The notes beneath the pieces were generated by a model. That model ran no database searches and was not told the origin of the DNA. It saw only the letters and a list, made by a program, of their open reading frames with translations. From assembly GCA_030447685.1 (NCBI GenBank), contig JAUJOK010000010.1:77304-122093 (forward strand): DNA of 44,790 nucleotides. The letters are read 5' to 3'. The translations under genes were made by a program, and so were the position numbers. Within the stretch, counting starts at the first letter, position 1, and each line of letters opens with the position of its first letter. Source of the DNA: Armatimonadaceae bacterium. GTDB taxonomy: Bacteria > Armatimonadota > Armatimonadia > Armatimonadales > Armatimonadaceae. Below are positions 8,249-16,607 of the stretch, piece by piece.

Positions 8249-9694
8249 GTCTTTCTTTCCAAAAGCCGCGCCACGGCATCCACGCACCGTTCCGCGACAC
8301 CCTGATTTCGCTCGATCAGCGCACGCGCCGCCGCCGACAGCGCTGCCTTTTCTTCCTCCGGCAGCGCCAGCAGGCGCGTCACTTCTTCGGCAAGCGTACC
8401 CGCATCACGCACCTCGAAACCCACCCCTGCCGCCTTCGACAGCGCCGCGATGTCACGCTGGTTGTTCATGTGCGGCCCGAACACGGCGGGAACGCCCTGC
8501 GCCAGTGGCTGGAAAACGCTCTGACCGCCGAACGGCAGCAGCGACCCGCCAACAAAGGCGACATCGGCCACCGCGTACACCCGCCCCAATTCGCCAAAGG
8601 TGTCCAGGAGGAGGGTGGATAGATGGCCCCCTCCCCCCCCCCTCCCCACGCTGTGGGAGAGGGAGCCAGAGGAGAAAGCCGAACCGCCTGCCGTATCCCG
8701 TTCTTTCCCTCCCTCTCCCCGCAGGCGACGGTCGCCCGCCGTGGGGGAGGGGGACGGGGGGAGGGGGCCGCTTTTCCTGCGACCGACGCCGCGCCACCGT
8801 CATTCCCACGGAACGCAATGCCCCCTCCGCCTCGTCCGCGCGTTCGAGATGACGGGGCGCGACAATCATAAAGAGATAGGGGAACGGTTTGCGAAATTGC
8901 GTCGCCGCCTGAGCAAGAAACGCCTCTTCACCGGGGCGCGTGGAACCGCACACCCAGACGGGCGCATCCGGCGCTATGTTCAGCTCCGCGCGCAGGGCGG
9001 CACGTTGGTCGGCAGACAGTGGGACGACGGCTTCATCGAACTTCGTGTTGCCCAGCGTCACGATCCGATCCGGCTCCGCGCCGACGAGGGCCGCGCGGCG
9101 GGCGTCTTCCTCGCTCTGCATGGCGAACAGCGAAACCGCATCGAGGCCCGGACGGGTGAAAAAGGACGCGTGCCCACCCCGGCGCAGGCCCCGGTCGGAA
9201 ACGCGCCCGTTCAGCACGGCGACAGCGGCGCTGCTGCTGCCGCCGGGGTGGCAGCGGCGAGCGGCGACCAGGAAATTCGGCCAAATCTCCCATTCCATCA
9301 GCAGCACGGCGTCGGGGCGGGCCGCCGCCAGCGCCCGGCGCACGACCCGCGGGATGTCCAGAGGAAAATAGACGACCTCATCGGCGGGCGGAACCTGTTT
9401 TTGAGCGACCTCGCGGCCCGACGGGGTGATGGTGGATAAGAGGATGAACGCGCCGGGAAAGCGGGCGCGCAGCGCGCGCAGCACGGGCGCTGCCGCCATC
9501 ACCTCGCCGACGGAGACCGCATGCACCCAGAAGCGCGGCGTACGCGGGTCTTCGGAGACAGTCTCCCCAAGCCGTCCCCAGCGCTCTGCCCAATGGCTGC
9601 GGTCTTCTTTTCCTTTCCAGAGACGCCACGCGAGGTACAGCAGCAGAACCGGCGACAGCAAAATGAGAAGCAGATTATACACGAACAGGGCCAT
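8245..9694 (-). CDS. waaA: Kdo transferase WaaA/KdtA with internal repeat insertion
   Basis: Adds Kdo from CMP-Kdo to lipid IVA in the inner membrane. An N-terminal anchor (LLLILLSPVLLLYLAW) is followed by the GT-30 N-domain with the catalytic Glu of HAVSVGE (E64), ILLSTITPSGREVA and EWEIWPNFL. The second domain shows GNTKFDEA, VCGSTRPGEE and, after the interruption, DTFGELGRVYAVADVAFVGGSL and GPHMNN. Between VARRRSQ and LLLDTFGELG, where homologues have a short linker, a 145-bp GC-rich palindrome encodes a Pro/Gly/Arg-rich insert; the frame changes inside it at a run of ten C (8633-8642). The domains on both sides are intact, so the enzyme may tolerate the insert. The tsaD stop is 10 bases upstream; lpxK overlaps the end. 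Confidence 0.85.
8625..8769. repeat. GC-rich palindromic element inside waaA
   Basis: The ends GGCCCCCTCCCCCC and GGGGGGAGGGGGCC form a long inverted repeat. A second inner pair around GTGGGAGAGGGAG and CTCCCTCTCCCCG extends the dyad. The translated repeat has the PLP..GEG type of sequence that recurs as dispersed repeats in many environmental genomes (recollection, not checked). It interrupts conserved waaA coding sequence. Confidence 0.7.
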
Positions 9695-9704
9695 AGCGAT
9701 GTCT

Positions 9705-10733
9705 TCAAGAACCGCCGGGATTCGGGACGTGCGCCCGCACAGCCAGAGGCTCGGAGGCGATAATATCCAGGCTCAGATCATCGCTGCCGCGCCCGGCCTG
9801 CAAATGAAAATAGCCCGTCGCGGCGATCATCGCGGCATTGTCCGTGCAGAGCGCGGGTGGTGGGTAGAGCAGGGGCAGCCCGGCCTCGTCGCAGGCGGCC
9901 TGCATCTTCTCCCGCAGGCGGGCGTTCGCGGCGACGCCCCCGGCAAGCAGCACGCGCGGCGGCGCACCAGCTTGCCGCGCTGCCGCCACGGTTTTCGTTA
10001 CCAGCACATCCACAACCGCTTCCTGAAATGAAGCGGCAATATCGGCAACGGGCGGTGGGTCGGCGCTTTGCACGACACGGCGCACCGCCGTCTTCAGACC
10101 GGAGAAAGAAAAATCGGGTGTGCCGTCCAGCCAGGCGCGGGGCAGCGGCACGGCGGACGGGTTTCCCGATTTCGCCGCCGCCTCGATTGCCGGGCCGCCG
10201 GGATAGTCCAGCCCCATCAGACGGGCGCACTTGTCGAACGCCTCTCCGGCGGCATCGTCGCGGGTGCGGCCCAATAGCACATAGTCGCCGTGATTTTTCA
10301 GGTGAAAAAGATCGGTGTGCCCCCCCGAAACTACCAGCGCCACGGCGGGAAAGGCGGCGTCGGCATGCGTGATAAAGTTGGCGTACAGATGCGCCTCGAT
10401 ATGATGGACACCGACCAGCGGCAGCGAAAGCGCCATCGCCAGCGCCTTTGCCGCCGAAACGCCGACCAGCAGCGCCCCGAGCAGGCCGGGCCGGTTCGTC
10501 ACCGCCACGGCGTCCATATCGCGAAAACCAACACCCGCATCGCGCAGCGCCGTTTGCAGAACCAGATTAATCTGCTCCACATGGCGGCGCGAGGCGATTT
10601 CCGGGACGACGCCGCCGTAACGGGCGTGCTCCGCCATCTGTGATGCCACAATGCTGGATAAAATCCGCCGCCCATCCGCCACCACAGCCACTGCCGTCTC
10701 ATCGCACGAAGTTTCAATACCGAGAACGTTCAC
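9705..10733 (-). CDS. tsaD: tRNA N6-threonylcarbamoyladenosine transferase TsaD
   Basis: Transfers the threonylcarbamoyl group to A37 of ANN-decoding tRNAs, working with TsaB and TsaE in the cytoplasm. At 342 residues the length is normal. Motifs: MNVLGIETSCDETA at the N-terminus, the metal-binding HIEAH at residues 111-115, VVSGGHTDL, the FDKCARLMGLDYPGGP region, FSFSGLKTAV and AGGVAANARLR. The start codon is GTG (10733), giving the standard N-terminus. It begins the leftward unit tsaD-waaA-lpxK. rimI, often a tsaD neighbour in other genomes, lies separately at 16.6 kb, and tsaB is not in the window. Confidence 0.95.
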   Translation of the reverse strand: MNVLGIETSCDETAVAVVADGRRILSSIVASQMAEHARYGGVVPEIASRRHVEQINLVLQTALRDAGVGFRDMDAVAVTNRPGLLGALLVGVSAAKALAMALSLPLVGVHHIEAHLYANFITHADAAFPAVALVVSGGHTDLFHLKNHGDYVLLGRTRDDAAGEAFDKCARLMGLDYPGGPAIEAAAKSGNPSAVPLPRAWLDGTPDFSFSGLKTAVRRVVQSADPPPVADIAASFQEAVVDVLVTKTVAAARQAGAPPRVLLAGGVAANARLREKMQAACDEAGLPLLYPPPALCTDNAAMIAATGYFHLQAGRGSDDLSLDIIASEPLAVRAHVPNPGGS

Positions 10734-10851
10734 GTGTTTCTATTATCTCTGCCCCCTGGTTGAAAACGGGGTCTGTATAGATTCTACGGGGCGTCGCCCA
10801 GTGCCTTCTTCCAAATCCCGCTGGGGTGCGATTCAGGATTATGAAGCAGGA

Positions 10852-10989
10852 CACCATCGAATGAATTCGAGGCTTCAAGGGTACGAAGTCCGCCTTCGCG
10901 GACTGAGGAATCCGCCTGTCATGTATCCTGCTCTGCAGCCTGCGCAGGCAGGCTTTGTACTCTTACAGCCTCGAATTCATTCGATGGTG
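10852..10989. mobile_element. Miniature inverted-repeat element, 138 bp, non-coding
   Basis: Perfect 23-base terminal inverted repeats occupy 10852-10874 and 10967-10989 (core TCGAATGAATTCGAGG). Inside lie two further hairpins: AGTCCGC-cttc-GCGGACT near 10888-10905 and the palindrome GCCTGCGCAGGC near 10938-10949. No coding capacity. It fits a MITE or extragenic palindromic repeat mobilised in trans. It lies between the divergent tsaD and PAS-GAF genes. Confidence 0.75.
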
Positions 10990-11051
10990 CGCCTGTGCAG
11001 GTGAGAGCAGAGGCCGGAGCGGGTAAGAACAGCTTAGCATACAAGAGATAC

Positions 11052-11147
11052 CCACCCGACGCCATGAGTGAGCGGGCTGTAACGGTAATGCGCGAAGTAC
11101 CACCCTTCGCCATGAGTGATCGCGCTTTTACGGTAATGAGATATGTA
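11052..11147. repeat. Two tandem 48-bp repeats before the PAS-GAF gene
   Basis: Units 11052-11099 and 11100-11147 match at about 38 of 48 positions, sharing CGCCATGAGTGA and ACGGTAATG. The unit is 16 codons long, so the long frame stays open through it, but codon meaning is poor ([20 protein letters not shown]). It may be a non-coding repeat that merely lengthens the frame. Confidence 0.6.
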
Positions 11148-12689
11148 ACACCTTTATTTACCGTTTCCGGTTCTCGAATCGATGCGGCACTGCTGAGCAC
11201 GCTGCTTACCAATACACCGGTAGGCTTCGCTTTTTTCGACGCCGATTTGCGCTATCAGCGGGTGAACGTGGCTCTGGCGGAAATAAACGGCGTGCCGGTG
11301 GAAGAGCATCTGGGCCGCACCGTGCCGGAGGTGCTGCCCCACCAATCGTCGGAGGTAATGGCCAGCCTGCGCCGCGTGCTGGAAACGCAGGAGCCGCTGG
11401 TCAATATCGAGGTGAGCGGCGAAACGCCCGCCCTTCCCGGAACCAGACGCCACTGGCTGGTCAGCTATTATCCGGTGTGCGATCAGGACGGCGCGACGGC
11501 GCTGGGCGTCGGAGCGGTCGTGACCGAGATTACCGAGCGAAAGCGGGCGGCGGAGGAGACCCAGCGGCTGCTGATGGAACTACGCGAAGAGACCCGGACC
11601 ATCGAGACGGTAAACCGTATCGGCCAGATGCTTTCCGCGCAGCTTGACGTGCAGAAACTGGTGCAGGCCGCCACCGATGCTGCGACCGCTTTGACTGGCG
11701 CGCAGTTCGGCGCGTTCTTTTACAACGTCACCGGCGAGACGGGCGAAGCCTACACGCTGTACTCGCTTTCCGGCGTATCCCAGGACGCCTTCGCGCAGTT
11801 CCCCATGCCGCGCAATACCGATGTGTTCGGCCCGACGTTCCGGGGTGAAGGCGTGATCCGGCTGGACGATGTGACCCAGGATGCACGCTACGGTCTTAAC
11901 TTACCCTATCAGGGCATGCCGGACGGCCATCTGCCGGTGCGAAGCTATCTGGCCGTTCCCGTGAATTCGCGGTCGGGCGAGGTGCTGGGCGGCCTGTTCT
12001 TCGGGCACGAAAAGGCGGGCGTGTTTACCGAGCGCGCCGAGCGCAATGTCCGCGCCCTGGCGGCCCAGGCGGGAATCGCGCTGGATAATGCGCGTCTGTT
12101 CGGGCAGGCGCAGCGCGAAATCGAGGAGCGCAGGCGCGCCGAGGAGGCGCTTCGGGAAAGCCAGCGGCAAACGCGCACCTTTCTGCGGGACATTCTGTAC
12201 AGCGTTTCCGAGGCGCGTCTGCGCCTGTGCGACACGCCCGCCGATCTGCCCCGGCCTTTGACGCCGCAGGGCGAGCCGATTCCGCTTTCGGCAAAGAATC
12301 TACGCGATCTGCGGCAGCGCACGGTGGATGTGGCGATTGCCAACGACCTTCCCGCCGACCGGTGGCAGGACCTGGTGACGGCGGTGGGGGAGGCGTCCAT
12401 GAACGCTGTGGTGCATGGCGGCGGCGGCGGCGAAGGGCGAATCTATGCGGGCGAAAGCGGAACCGTCCAGGTCTTTATCCAGGATCAGGGCAAAGGTATC
12501 GCGATGGACCGCCTGCATCGCGCCACATTGGAGCGCGGTTATACGACGGCGGGTACGATGGGCCACGGCTTCTGGATGATGCTCAAGACCTGCGACCGCA
12601 TCTATCTGCTGACCGGGGCGCACGGCACCACCATTGTGCTGGAGCAGGACAGGACGCCGCCCGAACCCGCCTGGCTCCAGGCACGCTGA
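11139..12689 (+). CDS. PAS-GAF protein with RsbW-like ATPase domain
   Basis: Cytoplasmic signalling protein of about 516 residues from the start used. Order: PAS domain ([20 protein letters not shown], then the [11 protein letters not shown] strand), linker helix ending [14 protein letters not shown] domain ([20 protein letters not shown] to [17 protein letters not shown]), coiled coil, and an anti-sigma-type HATPase domain (N-box [14 protein letters not shown], then [11 protein letters not shown] and [15 protein letters not shown]). No phosphoacceptor His box is visible, so a Ser/Thr kinase of RsbW type is more likely than a two-component kinase. Upstream in-frame ATGs at 11064, 11091 and 11112 lie in the tandem repeat; I prefer 11139, but no SD is clear. 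Its ATPase domain is nearly duplicated in the gene at 14923. Confidence 0.75.
   Translation, partial: RYVTPLFTVSGSRIDAALLSTLLTNTPVGFAFFDADLRYQRVNVALAEINGVPVEEHLGRTVPEVLPHQSSEVMASLRRVLETQEPLVNIEVSGETPALPGTRRHWLVSYYPVCDQDGATALGVGAVVTEITERKRAAEETQRLLMELREETRTIETVNRIGQMLSAQLDVQKLVQAATDAATALTGAQFGAFFYNVTGETGEAYTLYSLSGVSQDAFAQFPMPRNTDVFGPTFRGEGVIRLDDVTQDARYGLNLPYQGMPDGHLPVRSYLAVPVNSRSGEVLGGLFFGHEKAGVFTERAERNVRALAAQAGIALDNARLFGQAQREIEERRRAEEALRESQRQTRTFLRDILYSVSEARLRLCDTPADLPRPLTPQGEPIPLSAKNLRDLRQRTVDVAIANDLPADRWQDLVTAVGEASMNAVVHGGGGGEGRIYAGESGTVQVFIQDQGKGIAMDRLHRATLERGYTTAGTMGHGFWMMLKTCDRIYLLTGAHGTTIVLEQDRTPPEPAWLQAR
12519..12580 (+). repeat. 62-bp block identical to 15728-15789
   Basis: The coding segment for [19 protein letters not shown] in the first ATPase domain is identical base for base to the second gene, while flanking codons differ. 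Recent duplication or gene conversion. Confidence 0.85.
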
Positions 12690-12710
12690 CACGGGCGCGC
12701 TGACGCGGAT

Positions 12711-13190
12711 TCAGTCCTCGTCCCATCCCGGCAGCACTTCGCACGCGCCGCATTCCGGCTCCTGCACCGCCACCCAGCGCACCGTTTCCGCGACCTCGTG
12801 CCAGTCCGCGGGGTCCGGGTGCGCCAGCGTCCATCCATCCATTAACCGCCCTCGATGCTCGATAACGGCAATCACCGCATCCGCCTCGGGGCCGCCGTAG
12901 CGTCGCCGCACCGCACTGCCCGCATCCTGCGCCTGTCGGAACGGCGCGGAAAACGGCTCGTTTTCCGCGTGCAGCAGGAGCAGGGTCGTGCCCCAGCTTT
13001 CCCAATCGTCCCGCTGCTCGGTCATCTCCTGCACGATTCGAGCGCACTCCGGGCAGTGCGGCCCGTGCAGGCAAAAGAGCAGCAGGTCTTTGCGAAAACA
13101 GTAGTCGCGCAGACCCACCGCGTTACCCGAAGCATCGGTCAGCGCAAAGGTCGGGGCGGGATGATGCCGCCGCAAAGAAAGGGTTTTCAT
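12711..13190 (-). CDS. Thioredoxin-fold (AhpC/TSA-like) protein
   Basis: A 159-residue cytoplasmic protein. APTFALTDASGNAVGL near residue 12 is the classic opening of peroxiredoxin/TlpA folds, followed by the strand LLLFCLHGPHCPEC with a CPEC pair near residues 45-48, then WGTTLLLLHAENE. The CxxC follows LHG rather than the usual peroxiredoxin FYP, so a thiol-disulfide or peroxidase role is inferred, not certain. A second Cys pair (CGAC) near the C-terminus could bind metal or resolve a disulfide. SD AGGAA is 8 bases before the ATG. It is convergent with the PAS-GAF gene (21 bases between stops) and divergent from the SpoIIE gene. Confidence 0.65.
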   Translation of the reverse strand: MKTLSLRRHHPAPTFALTDASGNAVGLRDYCFRKDLLLFCLHGPHCPECARIVQEMTEQRDDWESWGTTLLLLHAENEPFSAPFRQAQDAGSAVRRRYGGPEADAVIAVIEHRGRLMDGWTLAHPDPADWHEVAETVRWVAVQEPECGACEVLPGWDED

Positions 13191-13362
13191 CGAACAAGTT
13201 CCTGTTATTGGTGTTTTACCCTGATGACCGGAATCTCCGGGGGCCTCTTACTTATCATTATTTAGGACGCCAAGCGGGCACGCGCTAAAACGGCGCTACG
13301 GATTAGTGTACAATAATAGGCACGAAGAAGGAATGCTGTCCGGTCATTGACGGATCGGCAGC

Positions 13363-13367
13363 GGAGG
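13363..13367 (+). promoter_or_regulatory. Shine-Dalgarno GGAGG that selects a TTG start
   Basis: GGAGG is 1 base from ATG 13369 but 7 bases from TTG 13375 in the same frame. Only the TTG has workable spacing. Confidence 0.6.
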
Positions 13368-13374
13368 AATGCGA

Positions 13375-14916
13375 TTGGAACAAACCCCGGAAGAGGCGCG
13401 CATCTACCTGCAAAGTATTGTGGATACGGTGCGGGAAGCGATAGTGGTGCTGGACGCCCGGCTGCGCGTCGTCTCGGCCAATCACTCCTTTTATCAAACC
13501 TTCCAGGTATCCCCGGAAGAGACCGAAGGCCGCCTCATTTACGAACTCGGCAATCATCAGTGGGACATTCCCGAACTGCGGCGGCTGCTAGAAGAGATAG
13601 TTCCCCGGAATAACGTCTTCAATGATTTCGAGGTCATGCACGACTTCCCTGGCCTCGGATGCAAAACGATGCGGCTCAATGCCCGCAAGCTGGTGCGCCC
13701 CGGCAACCATACCGAAATGCTTCTTCTCGCCATTGAGGATGTCACCGAGCGAAAACAGGCGGAGGCGGCGCTCAAGGAAAGCGAGGAGCAGCTTCGGCTG
13801 ATGGTGGAGGGCGCGCGGGATCACGCGATGCTGATGCTGGACACGAACGGATGCATTCTGCGCTGGAACACCGGAGCCGAGCGCATCATGGGCTGGCGGG
13901 AAGACGAGGTGATCGGGCAGCAGAGCGCCCTCATCTTTACGCCGGAAGATCGGGCGGCAGGCGTGCCGGAGCAGGAGATGAGCAGATCACGGGCGGAAGG
14001 CCGGGCCGAAGACGTGCGCTGGCACCTTAAAAAGGACGGCTCCCTGTTTTTCGCCGACGGGGTGATGACATCGCTGCGGGACGAGATAGGGAATGTGCGC
14101 GGCTTTGCCAAGGTGCTGCGCGACGCCACGGAGCGCAAACGGGGACAGGATGCGCTGCAAGCCGCGTTCGAGCGGGAACAGCGTATCGCCGATACCTTGC
14201 AGCGCCCGCTGACTCTGGAGGTCGCCGAGGACGCCTTTCCCGGCCTGGCGGTGGCGACGCTGTACGAGGCGGCTCTGGACGAGGCGCAGATCGGCGGCGA
14301 CTTCGTGGATGCCTTCGCGATGCCGCGCGGCCTGGTGGCGCTGGCGATAGCGGACGCCTCCGGCAAAGGACTTTCAGCGGCGGCGCGCACCATGCAGGTG
14401 AAGGACGTGCTGCGGGCCTTTGCGCGGGAATACCCCTACTCCCCGGCCAGTATCGTCGCCCGGCTGAACGACTATGTCTGCGACACGCGGTACTTCGATG
14501 AGCAGGGCGGGGAAAGCTTCGTCTGCATGGCCCTGGCGATTCTTGACCCGGAGCGGGGCGAGGGCACGGTGCTGTCGGCGGGCTGCGAGCCGCCGCTGGT
14601 GCTGCGGACGAACGGAGAGGCTGAGGTGATAGAAACCACCGGCATGCCGCTGGGAATCCAGCCGAAAATGCTCTATACGCCGTCCCCGCTGCGCCTGGGC
14701 CGGGGCGATGTTCTGGTCATGGCGACGGACGGGGTGACGGAAGCGCGGCGGGACCGGGAGTTCCTGGAGTATGAGGGAATGACCACTCTGGCGAAGCAGG
14801 GTTTCACGGCAGCTTCCGTGCGTGACATGGGCAGGGTGATTTTGGACGGCGCGCGCGCCTTCGCGGGCGGCTCGCTGCGTGACGACGCCTGCCTTTTGCT
14901 GGCGCGGCGACGGTAA
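13375..14916 (+). CDS. PAS-PAS-SpoIIE (PP2C) phosphatase, RsbU-like
   Basis: About 513 residues. The first PAS domain (SIVDTVREAIVVLDARLRVV) and second PAS domain (MLMLDTNGCILRWNTGAERI) each end in a VTERK/ATERK junction, then a SpoIIE-type Ser/Thr phosphatase domain follows. Metal-binding Asp residues are visible in IGGDFVDAF, ADASGKG, ATDGVTEA and the final LRDDACLLLARR. Such proteins dephosphorylate an anti-anti-sigma (STAS) protein in partner-switching pathways; no STAS gene is in the window. TQGP-like helices before the domain (RIADTLQRPLTL) are typical of RsbU relatives. It precedes a DUF4118-ATPase gene by 6 bases, so phosphatase and putative opposing kinase are probably in one operon. 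Confidence 0.85.
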   Translation: MEQTPEEARIYLQSIVDTVREAIVVLDARLRVVSANHSFYQTFQVSPEETEGRLIYELGNHQWDIPELRRLLEEIVPRNNVFNDFEVMHDFPGLGCKTMRLNARKLVRPGNHTEMLLLAIEDVTERKQAEAALKESEEQLRLMVEGARDHAMLMLDTNGCILRWNTGAERIMGWREDEVIGQQSALIFTPEDRAAGVPEQEMSRSRAEGRAEDVRWHLKKDGSLFFADGVMTSLRDEIGNVRGFAKVLRDATERKRGQDALQAAFEREQRIADTLQRPLTLEVAEDAFPGLAVATLYEAALDEAQIGGDFVDAFAMPRGLVALAIADASGKGLSAAARTMQVKDVLRAFAREYPYSPASIVARLNDYVCDTRYFDEQGGESFVCMALAILDPERGEGTVLSAGCEPPLVLRTNGEAEVIETTGMPLGIQPKMLYTPSPLRLGRGDVLVMATDGVTEARRDREFLEYEGMTTLAKQGFTAASVRDMGRVILDGARAFAGGSLRDDACLLLARRR

Positions 14917-14922
14917 AGAGCA

Positions 14923-15898
14923 GTGTTTTCAAGCCACTCCGATGTACCCCGGCAGACAAACCAGGCGCAGGCGGCTCTGCTCGGCTACGGAATTGCCGTG
15001 GCGGCGACGACGCTGGTGCTGGTGGTGCGGCTCCTGCTGAACCCGGTGCTGGGCGGCGATGCTCCGCTGCTGGCGTTTGTTCTTGCCGTGATGCTTGCCG
15101 CCCGCTACGGAGGGCTGGGACCGGGTCTGCTGGCGACGCTTCTTTCCGTCCTGGTTGGCATCTACTTTTTCCTGCCACCGTATTATGTATTCGCCGTTCC
15201 CAGCAAGGCCGACATGGTTCGGATCGCGCTGTTTGTTGCGGTGGGGACTCTGGTCAGCGTCCTGTCGCAGGGTTTGCGCGCGGCCAAGGAGAATGCGGAG
15301 GCCGACAAGGACGAAAAGGCGCGGCTTTTGAGCGAGGTTCAGGACGGACCTGAGACGCGAGCAGGCGGGTATCAAGCACCAGCGGACGTTTCTGCGCGAC
15401 ATGCTTTTCAGTGTGACGGAAGGGCGACTGACCCTGTGTGACACACCCGCCGCCCTGCCTGAGCCGCTGCCTCCCGCCTGCGATCCGGTAGCCCTTTCCG
15501 CCCCCACGCTGCGGACCCTCCGGCAGCAGGTTATGTCCCTTGCCGAAGAGTCCGGTATGTCCGACGAGCGCGCTTTCGATCTATTGACCGCCGCCGGTGA
15601 GGCGTCCATGAACGCCGTCGTCCATGCGGGCGGCGGCACAGGGCGCGTCCATTCCAACCCGGCGACGGGAACGGTGCAGGTGTGGATTCAGGATGAAGGC
15701 GGGGGAATCGCCGAAGAGTCTCTGCACCGCGCCACATTGGAGCGCGGTTATACGACGGCGGGTACGATGGGCCACGGCTTCTGGATGATCTTAAAAACCT
15801 GTGACCGGGTGTGGCTCCTGACTGGCGCGCACGGCACCACCATTGTGCTGGAGCAGGAAAGGACGCCCCCCGACCCGGTCTGGATGAGCAGCCGCTGA
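14923..15898 (+). CDS. DUF4118 membrane sensor with RsbW-like ATPase domain (one frameshift)
   Basis: GTG start 6 bases after the SpoIIE stop. The first part has the DUF4118/KdpD-type membrane domain: four hydrophobic helices with AARYGGLGPGLLATLLSVLV and FFLPPYYVFAVPS, typical of that family. After a coiled coil the frame shifts near 15345 (one extra base); the second frame gives RREQAGIKHQRTFLRDMLFS and an anti-sigma-type HATPase domain ([40 protein letters not shown]). Joined length is about 324 residues. Domain order suggests a membrane-bound sensor kinase acting on a STAS protein dephosphorylated by its neighbour; this is inference. The ATPase half is a close copy of that at 12.2-12.7 kb. 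Confidence 0.8.
15728..15789 (+). repeat. 62-bp block identical to 12519-12580
   Basis: Second copy of the identical segment in the paralogous ATPase domain. Confidence 0.85.
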
Positions 15899-15949
15899 TT
15901 AGCCGGCAGCATAACGGCTTCTAAGAGTCTGTAAAGAGACCCGGCTGCG

Positions 15950-15977
15950 GCCCCCCTGCGGCTGTGCGGCAGGGGGC
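15950..15977. terminator. GC-rich hairpin after the signalling cluster
   Basis: CCCCCTGC (15952-15959) pairs with GCAGGGGG (15969-15976), 9-base loop. No T run follows, so it is a weak terminator candidate. Confidence 0.35.
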
Positions 15978-16167
15978 TATACTCTTATCCACCGGGTGGA
16001 GGCGGAAAGCCGGGGCCTCCCGGACCGCCGGGGCCGCCGCCGCGCTCGCCGGGACCCAGACCATCGTCCACGCCCTGAACGGCGAACTCATCCTTGACAG
16101 CGAACCGGGCAAAGGCACCACCGCAACCGTCCTTCTACCCCTCGGAGAGCCTGCGAACCCGGCATAA
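15964..16167 (+). pseudogene. C-terminal fragment of a histidine kinase
   Basis: The last part of this frame, TQTIVHALNGELILDSEPGKGTTATVLLPL from about 16045, matches the final strands and G2 box of two-component kinase HATPase domains (usual form: IV..LGG.I...S.PG.GT.F...LP). Nothing upstream encodes the rest of a kinase, and the preceding 60 bases are an unusual Gly/Pro-coding GC stretch. It is therefore a remnant at the end of the signalling cluster, probably left by deletion. Confidence 0.5.
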
Positions 16168-16197
16168 AGGGTATCTGCCTCCAGTGTTCAACTGCGG

Positions 16198-16557
16198 TTA
16201 AGTTTTCACTGTTTCTATCAGCCTTTCGTATTCACTGCCATCTACGCTGATTATTTCAATGCTCTGGCCGCCGGGGGCTTCGAGGTAGAAGGAGCGGGTG
16301 CGGTCGCGGTGGGGCTTGATTTCTTGGCCATGCTCCTGGGCCAGACGCTCCAATGTGGCGTCGTCCACACGCCAGGCCAGGTGCCCCGGATGCTGGTCTT
16401 TCACCACAAAGGCGATACGCACGCCGCCCGCCTCCAGCAGCGCCCAGGTCTCGTCCTGGTACAGCACCCGCGCGCCCGGCAGGGTCTTCTCGTACCACGC
16501 CACCGCCTCGGCGATGTCCGGCACCTGCTGCGCGACGTGGTCAAACTGGTAGCTCAT
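16198..16557 (-). CDS. VOC-family (glyoxalase-like) protein
   Basis: A 119-residue protein with a single vicinal-oxygen-chelate fold: FDHVAQQVPDIAEAVAWYEK at the N-terminus, then WALLEAGGVRIAFV, HLAWRVDD, and FYLEAPGGQSIEII with the C-terminal metal-ligand Glu position. The pattern resembles methylmalonyl-CoA epimerase and lactoylglutathione lyase relatives, but the reaction cannot be assigned. The frame runs back to 16746, but start 16557 has GGGAGAAAG just upstream and an extended -10 (16576-16584) immediately before that. It follows rimI on the same strand but has its own promoter. Confidence 0.75.
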   Translation of the reverse strand: MSYQFDHVAQQVPDIAEAVAWYEKTLPGARVLYQDETWALLEAGGVRIAFVVKDQHPGHLAWRVDDATLERLAQEHGQEIKPHRDRTRSFYLEAPGGQSIEIISVDGSEYERLIETVKT

Positions 16558-16575
16558 TCTTCTTTCTCCCTGGAA

Positions 16576-16584
16576 ATTATAGCA
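16576..16584 (-). promoter_or_regulatory. Extended -10 promoter TGCTATAAT for the VOC gene
   Basis: TGCTATAAT on the minus strand, 19 bases from the VOC start codon. The same TGnTATAAT form recurs elsewhere in the window. Confidence 0.6.
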
Positions 16585-16607
16585 CGCGCGCTGTCCGGGG
16601 AACGAAG

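Noticed and set aside
15980..16060. Collagen-like Gly-Pro-Pro repeat protein
   Set aside because: Only about 15 codons in one frame, ended by a stop; the histidine-kinase-like frame explains the downstream sequence better.
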